Shown here one piece after another: positions 1 through 6,659 of a stretch of 64,000 nt of DNA (positions within the stretch are counted from its first letter, which is position 1; the number at the start of each line of letters is the position of its first letter). The DNA comes from Bacillota bacterium (GTDB lineage: Bacteria > Bacillota > Clostridia > Christensenellales > Aristaeellaceae), in assembly GCA_023436585.1 (NCBI GenBank), contig JAEZIN010000002.1, positions 62,001 to 126,000 on the forward strand, read 5' to 3'. The notes beneath the pieces are model-generated. The model worked only from the letters and a program-made list of their open reading frames with translations. It ran no database searches and had not been told where the DNA came from. The position numbers were made by a program, and so were the translations under genes.

Positions 1-248
1 TCAAAGAGCTCGAACTGGAGTTTTCAGAATTTTTGCGGGATACGGTGCCGCAAAACCCGCAGTCGGCCGAATTTTACCTTCCCGTGGTGGCCGGCAACCT
101 GCCCAAGCGTGGCATCGCCCAGGTGAAGGTATTGCATTCCACCGGCCACTGGTACGGCGTCACCTACCGGGAGGACAGGGAAACCGTGGTCAGCGCGCTT
201 CGGCGTATGACCGCCCAGGGACAATACCCGGAGCAGCTTTGGGCCTAA
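1..248 (+). CDS. C-terminal part of a sugar-phosphate nucleotidyltransferase-like protein (5' end outside window)
   Basis: The reading frame is open from base 3 and ends with TAA at 246-248, giving about 81 residues. The tail resembles the C-terminus of stand-alone NTP-transferase-fold proteins: AEFYLPVVAGNLPKRG, then the HWYGVTYREDRETVV segment, then YPEQLW just before the stop. In that family the missing N-terminal part carries the nucleotide-binding GMGSRYGG-type motif, so catalytic residues cannot be checked here. It is followed by a terminator, so it is not in an operon with the diguanylate cyclase downstream. The family call rests on the tail only. Confidence 0.6.
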   Translation, partial: KELELEFSEFLRDTVPQNPQSAEFYLPVVAGNLPKRGIAQVKVLHSTGHWYGVTYREDRETVVSALRRMTAQGQYPEQLWA

Positions 249-272
249 GCCTCCGTGCAGCCACCGTGCAAT

Positions 273-303
273 AAGCCGTGGCTTTAAGAGCCCCGGCTTT
301 TAT
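273..303 (+). terminator. Rho-independent terminator after the nucleotidyltransferase gene
   Basis: AAGCCG pairs with CGGCTT, with an inner GGCT/AGCC extension, followed by TTTTATC. It lies 25 nt after the stop codon of the upstream gene. Confidence 0.65.
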
Positions 304-354
304 CATGCTTCCATTTGCAAAAGATATAAAATCATTACAAAATGGAAGGAACAG

Positions 355-383
355 TTGACCATGAAGCCCCCGCACCTTATAAT
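355..383 (+). promoter_or_regulatory. Predicted sigma-A promoter for the diguanylate cyclase
   Basis: TTGACC at 355-360 and TATAAT at 378-383 are separated by 17 nt. The implied leader before the start at 491 is about 100 nt and can form small stems, for example GCCGC/GCGGC near 411-435. The CCCCC and GGGGG runs around the -10 box could also pair, so a second role for this segment is possible. Confidence 0.6.
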
Positions 384-490
384 GATGGCACAGGGGGTTT
401 TATGCGATAACGTGCCGCGGAAGTACGAAAGCGGCCTAAGCAAAAGAACCGGCGCCCTTGCCGATGCCATGAGCAAAGGAGTCTCCGCGA

Positions 491-1615
491 ATGGGTCTGA
501 CGGGCAACATTATACTCAACCTGTATTCGTTCATCATACTGGTCATACTGTATACGCAGACCAGGAAAAAGGCAAGCATATACCTGCTGCAGGACAAGCT
601 GTTTACCCAAATCCTGTGGCTGACCGGCTTGCTGCTTTTTTTGGACATACTGGGCAGGATGGATGGAAGTCCAGATACAATCTACCCCGTACTCAACAGG
701 ATTGGGAATTTCCTTATCTTTTTCCTGAATCCAGTCCTGCCGGCGCTATGGTTTATGTACGTGCACGAACAGCTTTATCAGAACAAGAAGAAGACAAAGC
801 GCCTGCTTTTGCCGTGCGGCATCATTTTTGCCGTCCATACAGTGCTGCTTATCATCTCCCAGTATACAGGCTGGTTTTATTCGATAGACGCGCAGAATGT
901 GTATTACAGGGGGCCGCTGTTCTTTTTGTCGGTGTGCTTTGTGGCGGGCTTTTTGGTCGCCTCTGTCATTCTCCTTGTGAAAAACAGGCAATGGCTTGAA
1001 AAAAACCAATACCATTCGCTTTTGTTTATGGCCGTCCCCCCGTTTCTGGCAACGGTGCTGCATACCCTTTTCTACGGCATTTCCATTGTATTGAACGGCG
1101 TCGTCCTTTCCCTTCTCATTATTTATCTAAATGTTCAGAACAGGAGCCTGATTACTGATTACCTGACCGGCGTTTACAACCGCAAAGGCTTTGATATGCT
1201 CCTTCGGGAAAAGATCAGGGCCAGCGCCGGCGGCAAGTCGTTTTCGGCGATCCTGCTGGACCTTGACCACTTCAAGGGCATCAATGACACGTTCGGGCAT
1301 GACACGGGTGATAAGGCGCTGCAAAAAGCAGTGGAGCTGCTCAAGGAATGCGTCCGGGCCACAGATTTCATCGCGCGCTTTGGCGGTGACGAGTTCGTCC
1401 TACTGCTGAACACGTCCGTACGGCAGGAGCTGGAAGCAGTGGTGAAAAGAATCAACGCGGCCGTGGCGAGGTTCAATAAAAACGGAAACCATCCCTTCAC
1501 CATCAGCTTGAGCGTCGGCTATGCCGTATATGACGCGAAGGCACAGCAGTCGGCCGAGGATTTTCTCAAGCTTCTGGACCAGATGATGTATCAAATGAAG
1601 CAGGGCAATGCATAG
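491..1615 (+). CDS. Membrane-anchored diguanylate cyclase (GGDEF domain)
   Basis: This enzyme should make cyclic di-GMP from two GTP at the inner face of the membrane. The first ~215 of 374 residues hold about six hydrophobic segments and no recognised sensor domain. A complete GGDEF domain follows at about residues 218-370. The catalytic GGDEF motif is intact at 298-302. An RATD sequence ends five residues before it, which is the spacing of the product-binding inhibitory RxxD site, so feedback inhibition is likely. The ATG at 491 follows AAAGGAG at 475-481. The gene is monocistronic, between its own promoter and a terminator at 1670-1731. The input signal is unknown. Confidence 0.9.
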   Translation: MGLTGNIILNLYSFIILVILYTQTRKKASIYLLQDKLFTQILWLTGLLLFLDILGRMDGSPDTIYPVLNRIGNFLIFFLNPVLPALWFMYVHEQLYQNKKKTKRLLLPCGIIFAVHTVLLIISQYTGWFYSIDAQNVYYRGPLFFLSVCFVAGFLVASVILLVKNRQWLEKNQYHSLLFMAVPPFLATVLHTLFYGISIVLNGVVLSLLIIYLNVQNRSLITDYLTGVYNRKGFDMLLREKIRASAGGKSFSAILLDLDHFKGINDTFGHDTGDKALQKAVELLKECVRATDFIARFGGDEFVLLLNTSVRQELEAVVKRINAAVARFNKNGNHPFTISLSVGYAVYDAKAQQSAEDFLKLLDQMMYQMKQGNA

Positions 1616-1669
1616 CCTCCCATATGCACATTACCCCCAGCCCAGTGCGCCCCAACATCAAGCCAGATA

Positions 1670-1731
1670 AAAACGGCCCCGTCCCATCGCGTGCGCATAA
1701 GCACACGCAGGCGGACAAGGGGCCGGTTTTA
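1670..1731. terminator. Bidirectional terminator between convergent genes
   Basis: AAAACGGCCCC...GGGGCCGGTTTT forms a GC-rich stem with A and T runs on either side. A second inner stem comes from GCGTGC and GCACACGC. It lies between the diguanylate cyclase (+) and the aldo/keto reductase (-). Confidence 0.75.
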
Positions 1732-1751
1732 TAACCGTCTTTTTGGCTTTA

Positions 1752-2864
1752 TCAATTGGCAGCCAATTCCGTGTGGGCTGACTTTAACAGTTCGGGTATG
1801 TTAAGCGACTGCGGGCATTGCTTTACGCAGATGCCGCAGGATACGCACTTGTCCCCGCCGGCCCCCGCGGGGAGGATGATGTTTTTGTACACATACTGGT
1901 CGATGGTATGGGGCTTGGTCAACTGGTGGCTGTTGTATGTTTTGAAAACCTCCGGGATCGATACACCCCGGGGACAAGGCATACAGTACTTGCATCCTGT
2001 GCAGCCGATGCTCTTTTTGGCTTCAAACGCTTCCTGTATCTTCTTGATAAATTCGAGGTCTTCGCCGGTCATCACGCCGGGTTCCGCCTGATCAAAGATG
2101 CGCAGGTTGTCCTTGAGTTGTTCCATGCTGCTGGCTCCGCTCAGGATCACCGATACCTCCGGCATATTGTACAGCCAGCGGAAGCACCATTCCACCAGGG
2201 ACCGCTTATCGGGGTACGCGTGAACCAGCGCTTTCACTTCTTCCGGCACGTTTGAGACAAGGTAGCCGCCCCGCAGCGGCTCCATCACCACCGTAGCCAA
2301 GCCCTTGGCCGCGGCGTATTTGACCCCTTCCGCGCCTACCTGCTGCGCTTCATCCAATATGTTCAGCTGAACTTGAGCCATCTCCCAGTCATAGGCATCC
2401 ACGATTTCCAAAAAGGCCGGGAGTGTGTTGTGTATGGAAAATGCCTTGTGGTGTATTTTCCCTTTCCTGACCATCCTGTCAAGGAAGCTGAAGCCGTCAT
2501 GCTTCTTTACCTGCTCCCAGTTGGCACGGTTCATATTGTGCATCAGATACACATCAATGTGGTCCGTGTTCAGGCGCGCAAGCTCCTCGTCCAGGAACCT
2601 CTCAAAATCCTCATGCTTGTTTACATTCCATACCGGGCACTTCGTGGCCAGGTACGTCCTGTTCCTGTATCCGTCCCTCAGCGCCTTTCCGGTGATCACT
2701 TCGCTGTCCTTATACACATAGGCGGTATCCAAATAATTCACGCCATGATCGATGGCATAGCGGACCATGCGGACCGCTTCCTGTTCATCCCCGGGAAAAC
2801 GCATGCAGCCCAGCCCGAACCTGGATACCTGCAATCCTGTTTTCCCATACGCGGCATATCTCAT
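1752..2864 (-). CDS. Aldo/keto reductase with C-terminal 4Fe-4S ferredoxin domain
   Basis: About 370 residues. An aldo/keto reductase barrel (roughly residues 1-275) carries the expected LDTAYVY, ATKCP and LMHNM segments that supply the Asp/Tyr, Lys and His of the active site. The C-terminal part has two cysteine clusters, CTGCKYCMPCP and CVSCGICVKQCP, typical of the ferredoxin-type subfamily found in anaerobes. The physiological substrate is unknown; electrons may pass through the clusters. I chose the ATG at 2864 because GGGAG lies 9 nt upstream; the ATG at 2873 almost touches that site. The promoter at 2915-2945 is of the MerR-regulated type, which suggests induction by electrophiles, aldehydes or metals. 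Confidence 0.88.
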   Translation of the reverse strand: MRYAAYGKTGLQVSRFGLGCMRFPGDEQEAVRMVRYAIDHGVNYLDTAYVYKDSEVITGKALRDGYRNRTYLATKCPVWNVNKHEDFERFLDEELARLNTDHIDVYLMHNMNRANWEQVKKHDGFSFLDRMVRKGKIHHKAFSIHNTLPAFLEIVDAYDWEMAQVQLNILDEAQQVGAEGVKYAAAKGLATVVMEPLRGGYLVSNVPEEVKALVHAYPDKRSLVEWCFRWLYNMPEVSVILSGASSMEQLKDNLRIFDQAEPGVMTGEDLEFIKKIQEAFEAKKSIGCTGCKYCMPCPRGVSIPEVFKTYNSHQLTKPHTIDQYVYKNIILPAGAGGDKCVSCGICVKQCPQSLNIPELLKSAHTELAAN

Positions 2865-2914
2865 ATGGCTCATCTCCCATCCTTTTCCTTCGCTGAATGC
2901 ACAGAACGATTTGG

Positions 2915-2945
2915 AGTATAATCTCTGGAGTGTGCTCCAAGTCAA
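2915..2945 (-). promoter_or_regulatory. MerR-family type promoter with 19-nt spacer and central dyad
   Basis: On the minus strand, TTGACT is followed by 19 nt and TATACT. The spacer contains the dyad TGGAG-CACA-CTCCA. Over-long 19-20 nt spacers with a central dyad are a hallmark of MerR-type activators, and GGAG..CTCC resembles AdhR/NmlR-like operators. No MerR gene is present in the window. Confidence 0.7.
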
Positions 2946-3236
2946 TAGGAAAATGAAAATTTTTACTAATAGCTATATATCCGCCAAATGCCCAGCGCCG
3001 GCATGCAAAGCAGATACATATTGCCAACTGCCAACGCTTGGGATATAATGCAACCATAAAGAAAATGTAATATTTTTGAGCTAAATGAAATGTTTTCAAA
3101 ATAACTCATGTCGTGTGAAACAGCGAAGTTCCTTAAGAGCAAGCGAAGCCCCGGCAACAAGTGCCATGATATATACATCCCACAGCATGCTTTATATACT
3201 TTAATCCGCCGCATGCAGCATTCGGAGGGTTCCGCC

Positions 3237-3977
3237 ATGGGTTGTGATTTTTATACGTTTCCTCGATTTGGAACCGCCTTGTCCCCATGCCTGTGTACCC
3301 AAGGTGCGGGAACAGGTATTGATGCTTTGCGCCGCGGCACATGCCCCCATGATGCGTCATCCTTCTTATCCGCGCGTTTATCCGGAATTCAATTCAAATA
3401 CCAGAGCAATATCCCGCAAAGGCCTTCAAGCCGCGGTTCCCGGCACCAGCAGTCCAGCAGCTTTAATCTAAGCACAGGCATGTCTTACGCGCAATTCAAG
3501 GAGATAAAAAGAAGGCGGCGGCCCATTTGGCCGTGGATTATATTTGCCGTTCTTCTCATTATGCTGCTATCCAGGATATTCCCGGACAACAGCGCCATTC
3601 CCGCATCCGCGCCTTCATCCAGCCTGCTGGTGGATGCGGCGCCCACCATCACGGCCACCCAAACGGTTGTGCCGACCCCCACCATGCCTCCCCGCACATC
3701 CACGCCGCGGTTTGTAACGCCTTCCCCCACCCCCGCTCCCACCGCGACGCCCATCACAGCGCTGGGCAGGGGCATGCGCGGCGATGAAGTGCGGGCCTTG
3801 CAGAACAAGCTGATTGAATTGGGCTACCTGCCCAAGGGGGAGGCGGACGGCGTTTTTGGCCGTGCCACCGAAAAAGCGGTCGAGGCTTTCCAGGAAAAAA
3901 ATAAATTGTATGCCGACGGCGTAGCAGGTGAAAAAACACTGACGCTATTGTACAGCGGAAATGCGAAAAAAAAGTGA
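3237..3977 (+). CDS. Membrane-anchored peptidoglycan-binding domain protein
   Basis: From the ATG at 3237, preceded by GGAGGG 7 nt away, the product is about 246 residues. The first ~80 have no recognised domain. A basic stretch KEIKRRRRPIWPW leads into one membrane helix (IIFAVLLIMLL), followed by a Pro/Thr-rich spacer of about 50 residues and a C-terminal PG_binding_1 domain, from LGRGMRGDEVRALQNKLIEL to the VAGEKTLTLLYS segment. It probably sits in the membrane with the last domain touching the wall. A second possible start is the ATG at 3480 (MSYAQF), which lacks a clear ribosome site but would remove the featureless N-terminus. No catalytic domain is attached. Confidence 0.75.
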   Translation: MGCDFYTFPRFGTALSPCLCTQGAGTGIDALRRGTCPHDASSFLSARLSGIQFKYQSNIPQRPSSRGSRHQQSSSFNLSTGMSYAQFKEIKRRRRPIWPWIIFAVLLIMLLSRIFPDNSAIPASAPSSSLLVDAAPTITATQTVVPTPTMPPRTSTPRFVTPSPTPAPTATPITALGRGMRGDEVRALQNKLIELGYLPKGEADGVFGRATEKAVEAFQEKNKLYADGVAGEKTLTLLYSGNAKKK

Positions 3978-4153
3978 TCAGATAAGCTTTCAGTTGATGG
4001 TCTTGATTTGCTTATCCAAATAGTTTGCATACCTTTTTCTCAATTCAGGCAGGGTAATCAAGGCCTTAACCTTTTACAGAAATACGGACTTATCTGCGTT
4101 GGGCGTCTGGGGTCAAATGGAACAGCAATTTTTTGCCATTATTGAATCAACGC

Positions 4154-4185
4154 AAAAAAAATAGTGGATGCCGCGATACATCCAC
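4154..4185 (-). terminator. Rho-independent terminator after precursor peptide A
   Basis: On the minus strand GTGGATG-TATCGCGG-CATCCAC is followed by TATTTTTTTT. It begins 8 nt after the stop codon of the precursor gene and ends the unit. The 216-nt gap between the gene ending at 3977 and precursor A otherwise holds nothing I recognise. Confidence 0.85.
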
Positions 4186-4193
4186 TGCATAGA

Positions 4194-4340
4194 CTAGAAC
4201 CTTTTGTCTTCATCATGTGTCTTGGCACAGTTTGCCATTGTACATTTGTCGTTGTTGCGCCTGCCCACAGATGTTGTGAGATACTCCGATACTTCAAAGC
4301 GAGCAACAGTCATCACGGGTTTTTCATACTCTTTTTTCAT
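4194..4340 (-). CDS. RiPP-like precursor peptide A (48 aa)
   Basis: A 48-residue ORF beginning MKKEYEKPVM, with the leader segment TVARFEVSEYLTTS and then a core with two cysteines in DKCTMANC, ending in DEDKRF. The ATG at 4340 has AGGAAAGG upstream. The leader is nearly identical to that of the second peptide at 6417-6554 (21 of 24 positions by eye), while the cores differ, which is the expected pattern for a ribosomally made, modified peptide. The EYEKPVM stretch fits the YxxPxPhi recognition motif described for lasso-type leaders bound by PqqD-like proteins. It lies directly downstream of a radical SAM/SPASM gene and ends in a strong terminator. The final structure and activity are unknown. 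Confidence 0.8.
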   Translation of the reverse strand: MKKEYEKPVMTVARFEVSEYLTTSVGRRNNDKCTMANCAKTHDEDKRF

Positions 4341-4426
4341 GCAATCACCTTTCCTGGGAGATTAATAAAAGTGATTGGATGATCGCGCATCGAAATCACT
4401 TTTACGTCAGAATGGGATTGGTGCAT
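4337..4426 (-). CDS. Possible 29-aa ORF translationally coupled to precursor A
   Basis: ATG at 4426 lies 7 nt from an excellent GGGGAGG ribosome site. The 29 codons end in a TGA that overlaps the precursor start as ATGA. The peptide begins MHQSHSDVKVI and has no recognisable family. It also spans the conserved hairpin at 4366-4404. No matching ORF with a ribosome site exists in the second unit, so it may simply drive translation into the precursor, or be fortuitous. Confidence 0.3.
   Translation of the reverse strand: MHQSHSDVKVISMRDHPITFINLPGKVIA
4366..4404 (-). promoter_or_regulatory. Conserved hairpin between rSAM gene and precursor A
   Basis: TAAAAGTGAT pairs with ATCACTTTTA (10 bp). 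The loop contains GATGCGCGATCATC, which is identical in the corresponding hairpin of unit B (6584-6618). It sits about 11 nt upstream of the precursor ribosome site. Likely roles are mRNA processing or stabilisation that raises precursor expression over enzyme expression; this is inference. Confidence 0.6.
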
Positions 4427-4446
4427 CGATTTACCTCCCCGGCTTA

Positions 4447-5493
4447 TCATGCCAATGTACGCACCATGTCCGCAAGATAGCTGCTGCAGCAGGTGATCGA
4501 ACCTGTTTCTGATAACCGGTCGGCCGGGCAAACAAAGCATTTATCGCGTTCCGGGCAAACTTTGCATTCCCCACACGCTTCAGCCTGCCTGATCATTTGC
4601 TTGAGAGATGACCATGCCTCGTCAAAACCATTTCGGAAAGGCTCTGTACTGAAGCATGTCAGGGCGGGGCAGCCAAGCATTCTTCCATCATAGGCAATGA
4701 TGAATGAATCTTTGCCGGCACCGCACTGGAAAACGTCACTGTTATGAATATTGGCCCCAGACACCGCATTCTCTGCCGCCGGTATTTCCTCCACAGGTGG
4801 CAGCGTTCCCCTGAAGGATTGAATTACTTCCTTTATTTTGGCAGGCGGCAACCGCCATTCCCGCATGAGCCGATCCGGATTATCCCTTCCAGGGCACATA
4901 TATGCATCAATTTTCCCAGGGCATTGATAATGAGCCGCAATGCGGCCTATTTCTTCATACTCTTTCATGAGGGGGCGCATCGCAAGCACCTTTATCTCAA
5001 AAGCGATCCCCGCGTTTCGCAGCCCGTCAAGGGATGCCCTGACACGGTTGTAGCTGCCGCTGCCGCATACGGTCCGATATGTTTCTGCCGAAGCACCATA
5101 CAGGGAAATGGATATTAGATCGGGCATCCGTCTGGAAAGAAAGGTCCTCTGCCGATCACCGATCAAAATTCCATTTGTGAAGATGGTGATGCGTAAGCCC
5201 ATATCATAAGCACTGCAGTATATTTCCTCAAAATCATCACGCATGAAAGGCTCACCGCCTGTGAATGCGCACCTGAGCATACCGGCATCCGTGGCCTGAC
5301 GGATCATATCGATCCATTCTTTGGTGGACTTTTCGGGATTGTTTGCTTTACCTTCTCCCCGGTCGCAGACATAACAGAACCGGCAGCGCAAATTGCACTT
5401 TGCTGTCAGCTCAAACATCCCTGAAAAGGGCAGCTCCATCTCTCGTGCCCGTATGCTTAAGCTATCAAGATGGTTCAAATACATTCTCAACAC
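4447..5493 (-). CDS. Radical SAM/SPASM peptide maturase A
   Basis: 348 residues. The SAM-cluster motif CNLRCRFC supplies Cys33, Cys37 and Cys40, followed by the FTGGEPFM region. The C-terminal SPASM domain has cysteines at about 257, 275, 280, 307, 310, 313, 319, 322, 335 and 336, enough for auxiliary 4Fe-4S clusters. Such enzymes install thioether or carbon-carbon crosslinks in peptides. It is closely related along its whole length to the enzyme at 6660-7718 (a majority of positions match by eye), so each probably serves its adjacent precursor. It lies 7 nt after the kinase-like gene and just before precursor A. No N-terminal PqqD-like domain is fused; recognition may rely on the separate protein at 8861. 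Confidence 0.88.
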   Translation of the reverse strand: MLRMYLNHLDSLSIRAREMELPFSGMFELTAKCNLRCRFCYVCDRGEGKANNPEKSTKEWIDMIRQATDAGMLRCAFTGGEPFMRDDFEEIYCSAYDMGLRITIFTNGILIGDRQRTFLSRRMPDLISISLYGASAETYRTVCGSGSYNRVRASLDGLRNAGIAFEIKVLAMRPLMKEYEEIGRIAAHYQCPGKIDAYMCPGRDNPDRLMREWRLPPAKIKEVIQSFRGTLPPVEEIPAAENAVSGANIHNSDVFQCGAGKDSFIIAYDGRMLGCPALTCFSTEPFRNGFDEAWSSLKQMIRQAEACGECKVCPERDKCFVCPADRLSETGSITCCSSYLADMVRTLA

Positions 5494-5500
5494 ACCTCTG

Positions 5501-6199
5501 TCAGATGTTCATTGCAGCATGAGCCATTTTTACAGAGTGATGGCTGATGGTGCACCCCATACGGTAAATTGGTACTGCTTTCAGTAAAGCTTCCAGCAAA
5601 GCAAGCAGCTTTTCCAGAGAAGTTTGATCACTCATATTGATCGAGTGCGACATAAGGCCGATAATGCTTTCATTATGGGATGCCGGACGAATCCAATCAG
5701 TCTGGCTCCGTTCCATAAATGCTATGGCTTGCAATGGTACGCCTGCATTTTGGTTCAGGGGAGAGGTACCGCTCCAAGGTGTTCCATATGCAGTAAACCG
5801 GTTTCCCTCCTGTCTGATGGCAGGCATATCATCATTCAGGATATACGTGCGTTCCCTCCCGAAATAGTCGCACCATAAAGAAGTGTGTGTGGATTTCCCG
5901 GTACCGCTTGGCGCAGAAAACAAGTATGCCCTGCCATCCAGGACAACAGCGGAAGCATGCAGCCTGAAGCATGCAAAATGGATAAGGTCATAATGAAATT
6001 CTTCCCCCGCAAAAATATAAGCGCACTCATCCTTTGTCAAATGAGGAAACGACTGCTGCATTTTCAACAGTTGATACGCCGGCACCTCTATTTCCATATC
6101 CACGGCATCAGCACATTCCGTACTGTATGCCGCAGCCCTCTGGGACAGTAAATCTCCTCCGCCGCTGATGGCGATATTCAGCCCTGCAATTTTATACAT
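5501..6199 (-). CDS. HPr-kinase-like P-loop protein A (RiPP tailoring type)
   Basis: 232 residues resembling the catalytic half of HPr kinase. RLHASAVVLDGRAYLF leads into the P-loop SAPSGTGKST at about 95-104, and LNDDMPA carries the acidic pair at 123-124. The N-terminal HPrK domain and the capture loop of true HPr kinase are absent, so a role in carbon catabolite control is unlikely. Proteins of this kind occur in lasso and other RiPP clusters, where a relative phosphorylates the precursor. Here it begins unit A, immediately before the radical SAM gene. Whether it acts as a kinase on the precursor is unproven. The ATG at 6199 is preceded by AAGGGG. Confidence 0.8.
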   Translation of the reverse strand: MYKIAGLNIAISGGGDLLSQRAAAYSTECADAVDMEIEVPAYQLLKMQQSFPHLTKDECAYIFAGEEFHYDLIHFACFRLHASAVVLDGRAYLFSAPSGTGKSTHTSLWCDYFGRERTYILNDDMPAIRQEGNRFTAYGTPWSGTSPLNQNAGVPLQAIAFMERSQTDWIRPASHNESIIGLMSHSINMSDQTSLEKLLALLEALLKAVPIYRMGCTISHHSVKMAHAAMNI

Positions 6200-6311
6200 G
6201 ATTCATTGGCCCCTTCTTTTCTGTTGACCGGTACCGGTTGAGACAGACTCGCCATAGCAGGTAAATGCACACATAATCAATATCCCGCGTCTGCCGATAC
6301 CATAGCCCAAA

Positions 6312-6371
6312 GTGCCGGAAAAACGTTAATGCGTCTTTCCGGCACATCGTCAAAACAGAGCTTGTTTTGAC
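6312..6371 (-). other. Two hairpins between unit B and unit A
   Basis: GTGCCGGAAA (6312-6321) pairs with TTTCCGGCAC (6336-6345), and GTCAAAACA (6349-6357) pairs with TGTTTTGAC (6363-6371). Neither has a long T run. They lie in the 217-nt gap after precursor B and may slow or partly end transcription before unit A. No convincing promoter for unit A is visible here. Confidence 0.5.
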
Positions 6372-6388
6372 AATCCCGACAGAGCAAC

Positions 6389-6408
6389 CGGATGCCGCGA
6401 TACATCCG
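6389..6408 (-). other. Hairpin homologous to terminator A but without U run
   Basis: CGGATG-TATCGCGG-CATCCG has the same loop and inner stem as the terminator after precursor A, and begins 8 nt after the precursor B stop. It is followed by GTTGCTCTG instead of a T run, so it would not end transcription by itself. Confidence 0.6.
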
Positions 6409-6416
6409 TCGCCAAA

Positions 6417-6554
6417 TCAGGGATTGGAGCCCGCGTGATCATAGTAGCAACTGTTGTCACCGTCGCACTTGTTATCATACCCGGAGGTCGTCAGGTATTC
6501 GGAAACTTCGAATCGGGCAACTGTCATTTGGGGTGCCAAGTACTCTTTTTTCAT
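6417..6554 (-). CDS. RiPP-like precursor peptide B (45 aa)
   Basis: 45 residues beginning MKKEYLAPQM, then TVARFEVSEYLTTS shared exactly with precursor A, then a core starting GYDNKCDGDNSCYYDH and ending AGSNP. The two core cysteines are five residues apart in between, against four in precursor A. Both cores have KC preceded by Asn or Asp. The ATG at 6554 follows AAAGGGG. It is encoded directly after the radical SAM gene of unit B. The shared leader and the divergent acidic, Tyr-containing core point to a second product made by the same machinery. The leader may end at or near TTS, but the cleavage site cannot be read from sequence. Confidence 0.82.
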   Translation of the reverse strand: MKKEYLAPQMTVARFEVSEYLTTSGYDNKCDGDNSCYYDHAGSNP

Positions 6555-6583
6555 GTCGTTCCCCTTTCGCTTGGTAGTGATAT

Positions 6584-6618
6584 ATAAAAGTGGAGATGAT
6601 CGCGCATCCCGCTTTTAT
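6584..6618 (-). promoter_or_regulatory. Conserved hairpin between rSAM gene and precursor B
   Basis: ATAAAAG (6584-6590) pairs with CTTTTAT (6612-6618) around a loop containing GATGCGCGATCATC, the same 14-nt sequence as in the unit A hairpin. The stems have changed in sequence but still pair. It lies 13 nt before the precursor ribosome site region. Confidence 0.6.
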
Positions 6619-6659
6619 TCCCATAGAGAAACAAGAATGAAAGCGCATCACCGAAGGCC

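Noticed and set aside
385..490. c-di-GMP riboswitch before the diguanylate cyclase
   Set aside because: GGCCTAAG and a GAAA-like loop are present, but the order of elements does not fit the known class I or II consensus.
355..999. Plus-strand frame of 214 codons overlapping the diguanylate cyclase
   Set aside because: It lies in a different frame from a well-supported GGDEF protein, has no strong ribosome site and no recognisable domain.
5501..6199. True HPr kinase/phosphorylase (hprK)
   Set aside because: The N-terminal domain is missing, the protein is only 232 residues, it is duplicated, and it sits in a peptide locus.
6228..6239. ACCGGTACCGGT palindrome as operator for unit A
   Set aside because: It is close to the start codon and no good promoter is next to it; a short GC-rich palindrome can arise by chance.
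4194..6554. Reading the two small peptides as lasso peptides because of the YxxP leader and PqqD/HPrK genes
   Set aside because: No lasso cyclase or B2 protease is present in the window, the cores lack a suitable Gly/Ala...Asp/Glu ring spacing directly after the leader, and radical SAM genes are adjacent instead.
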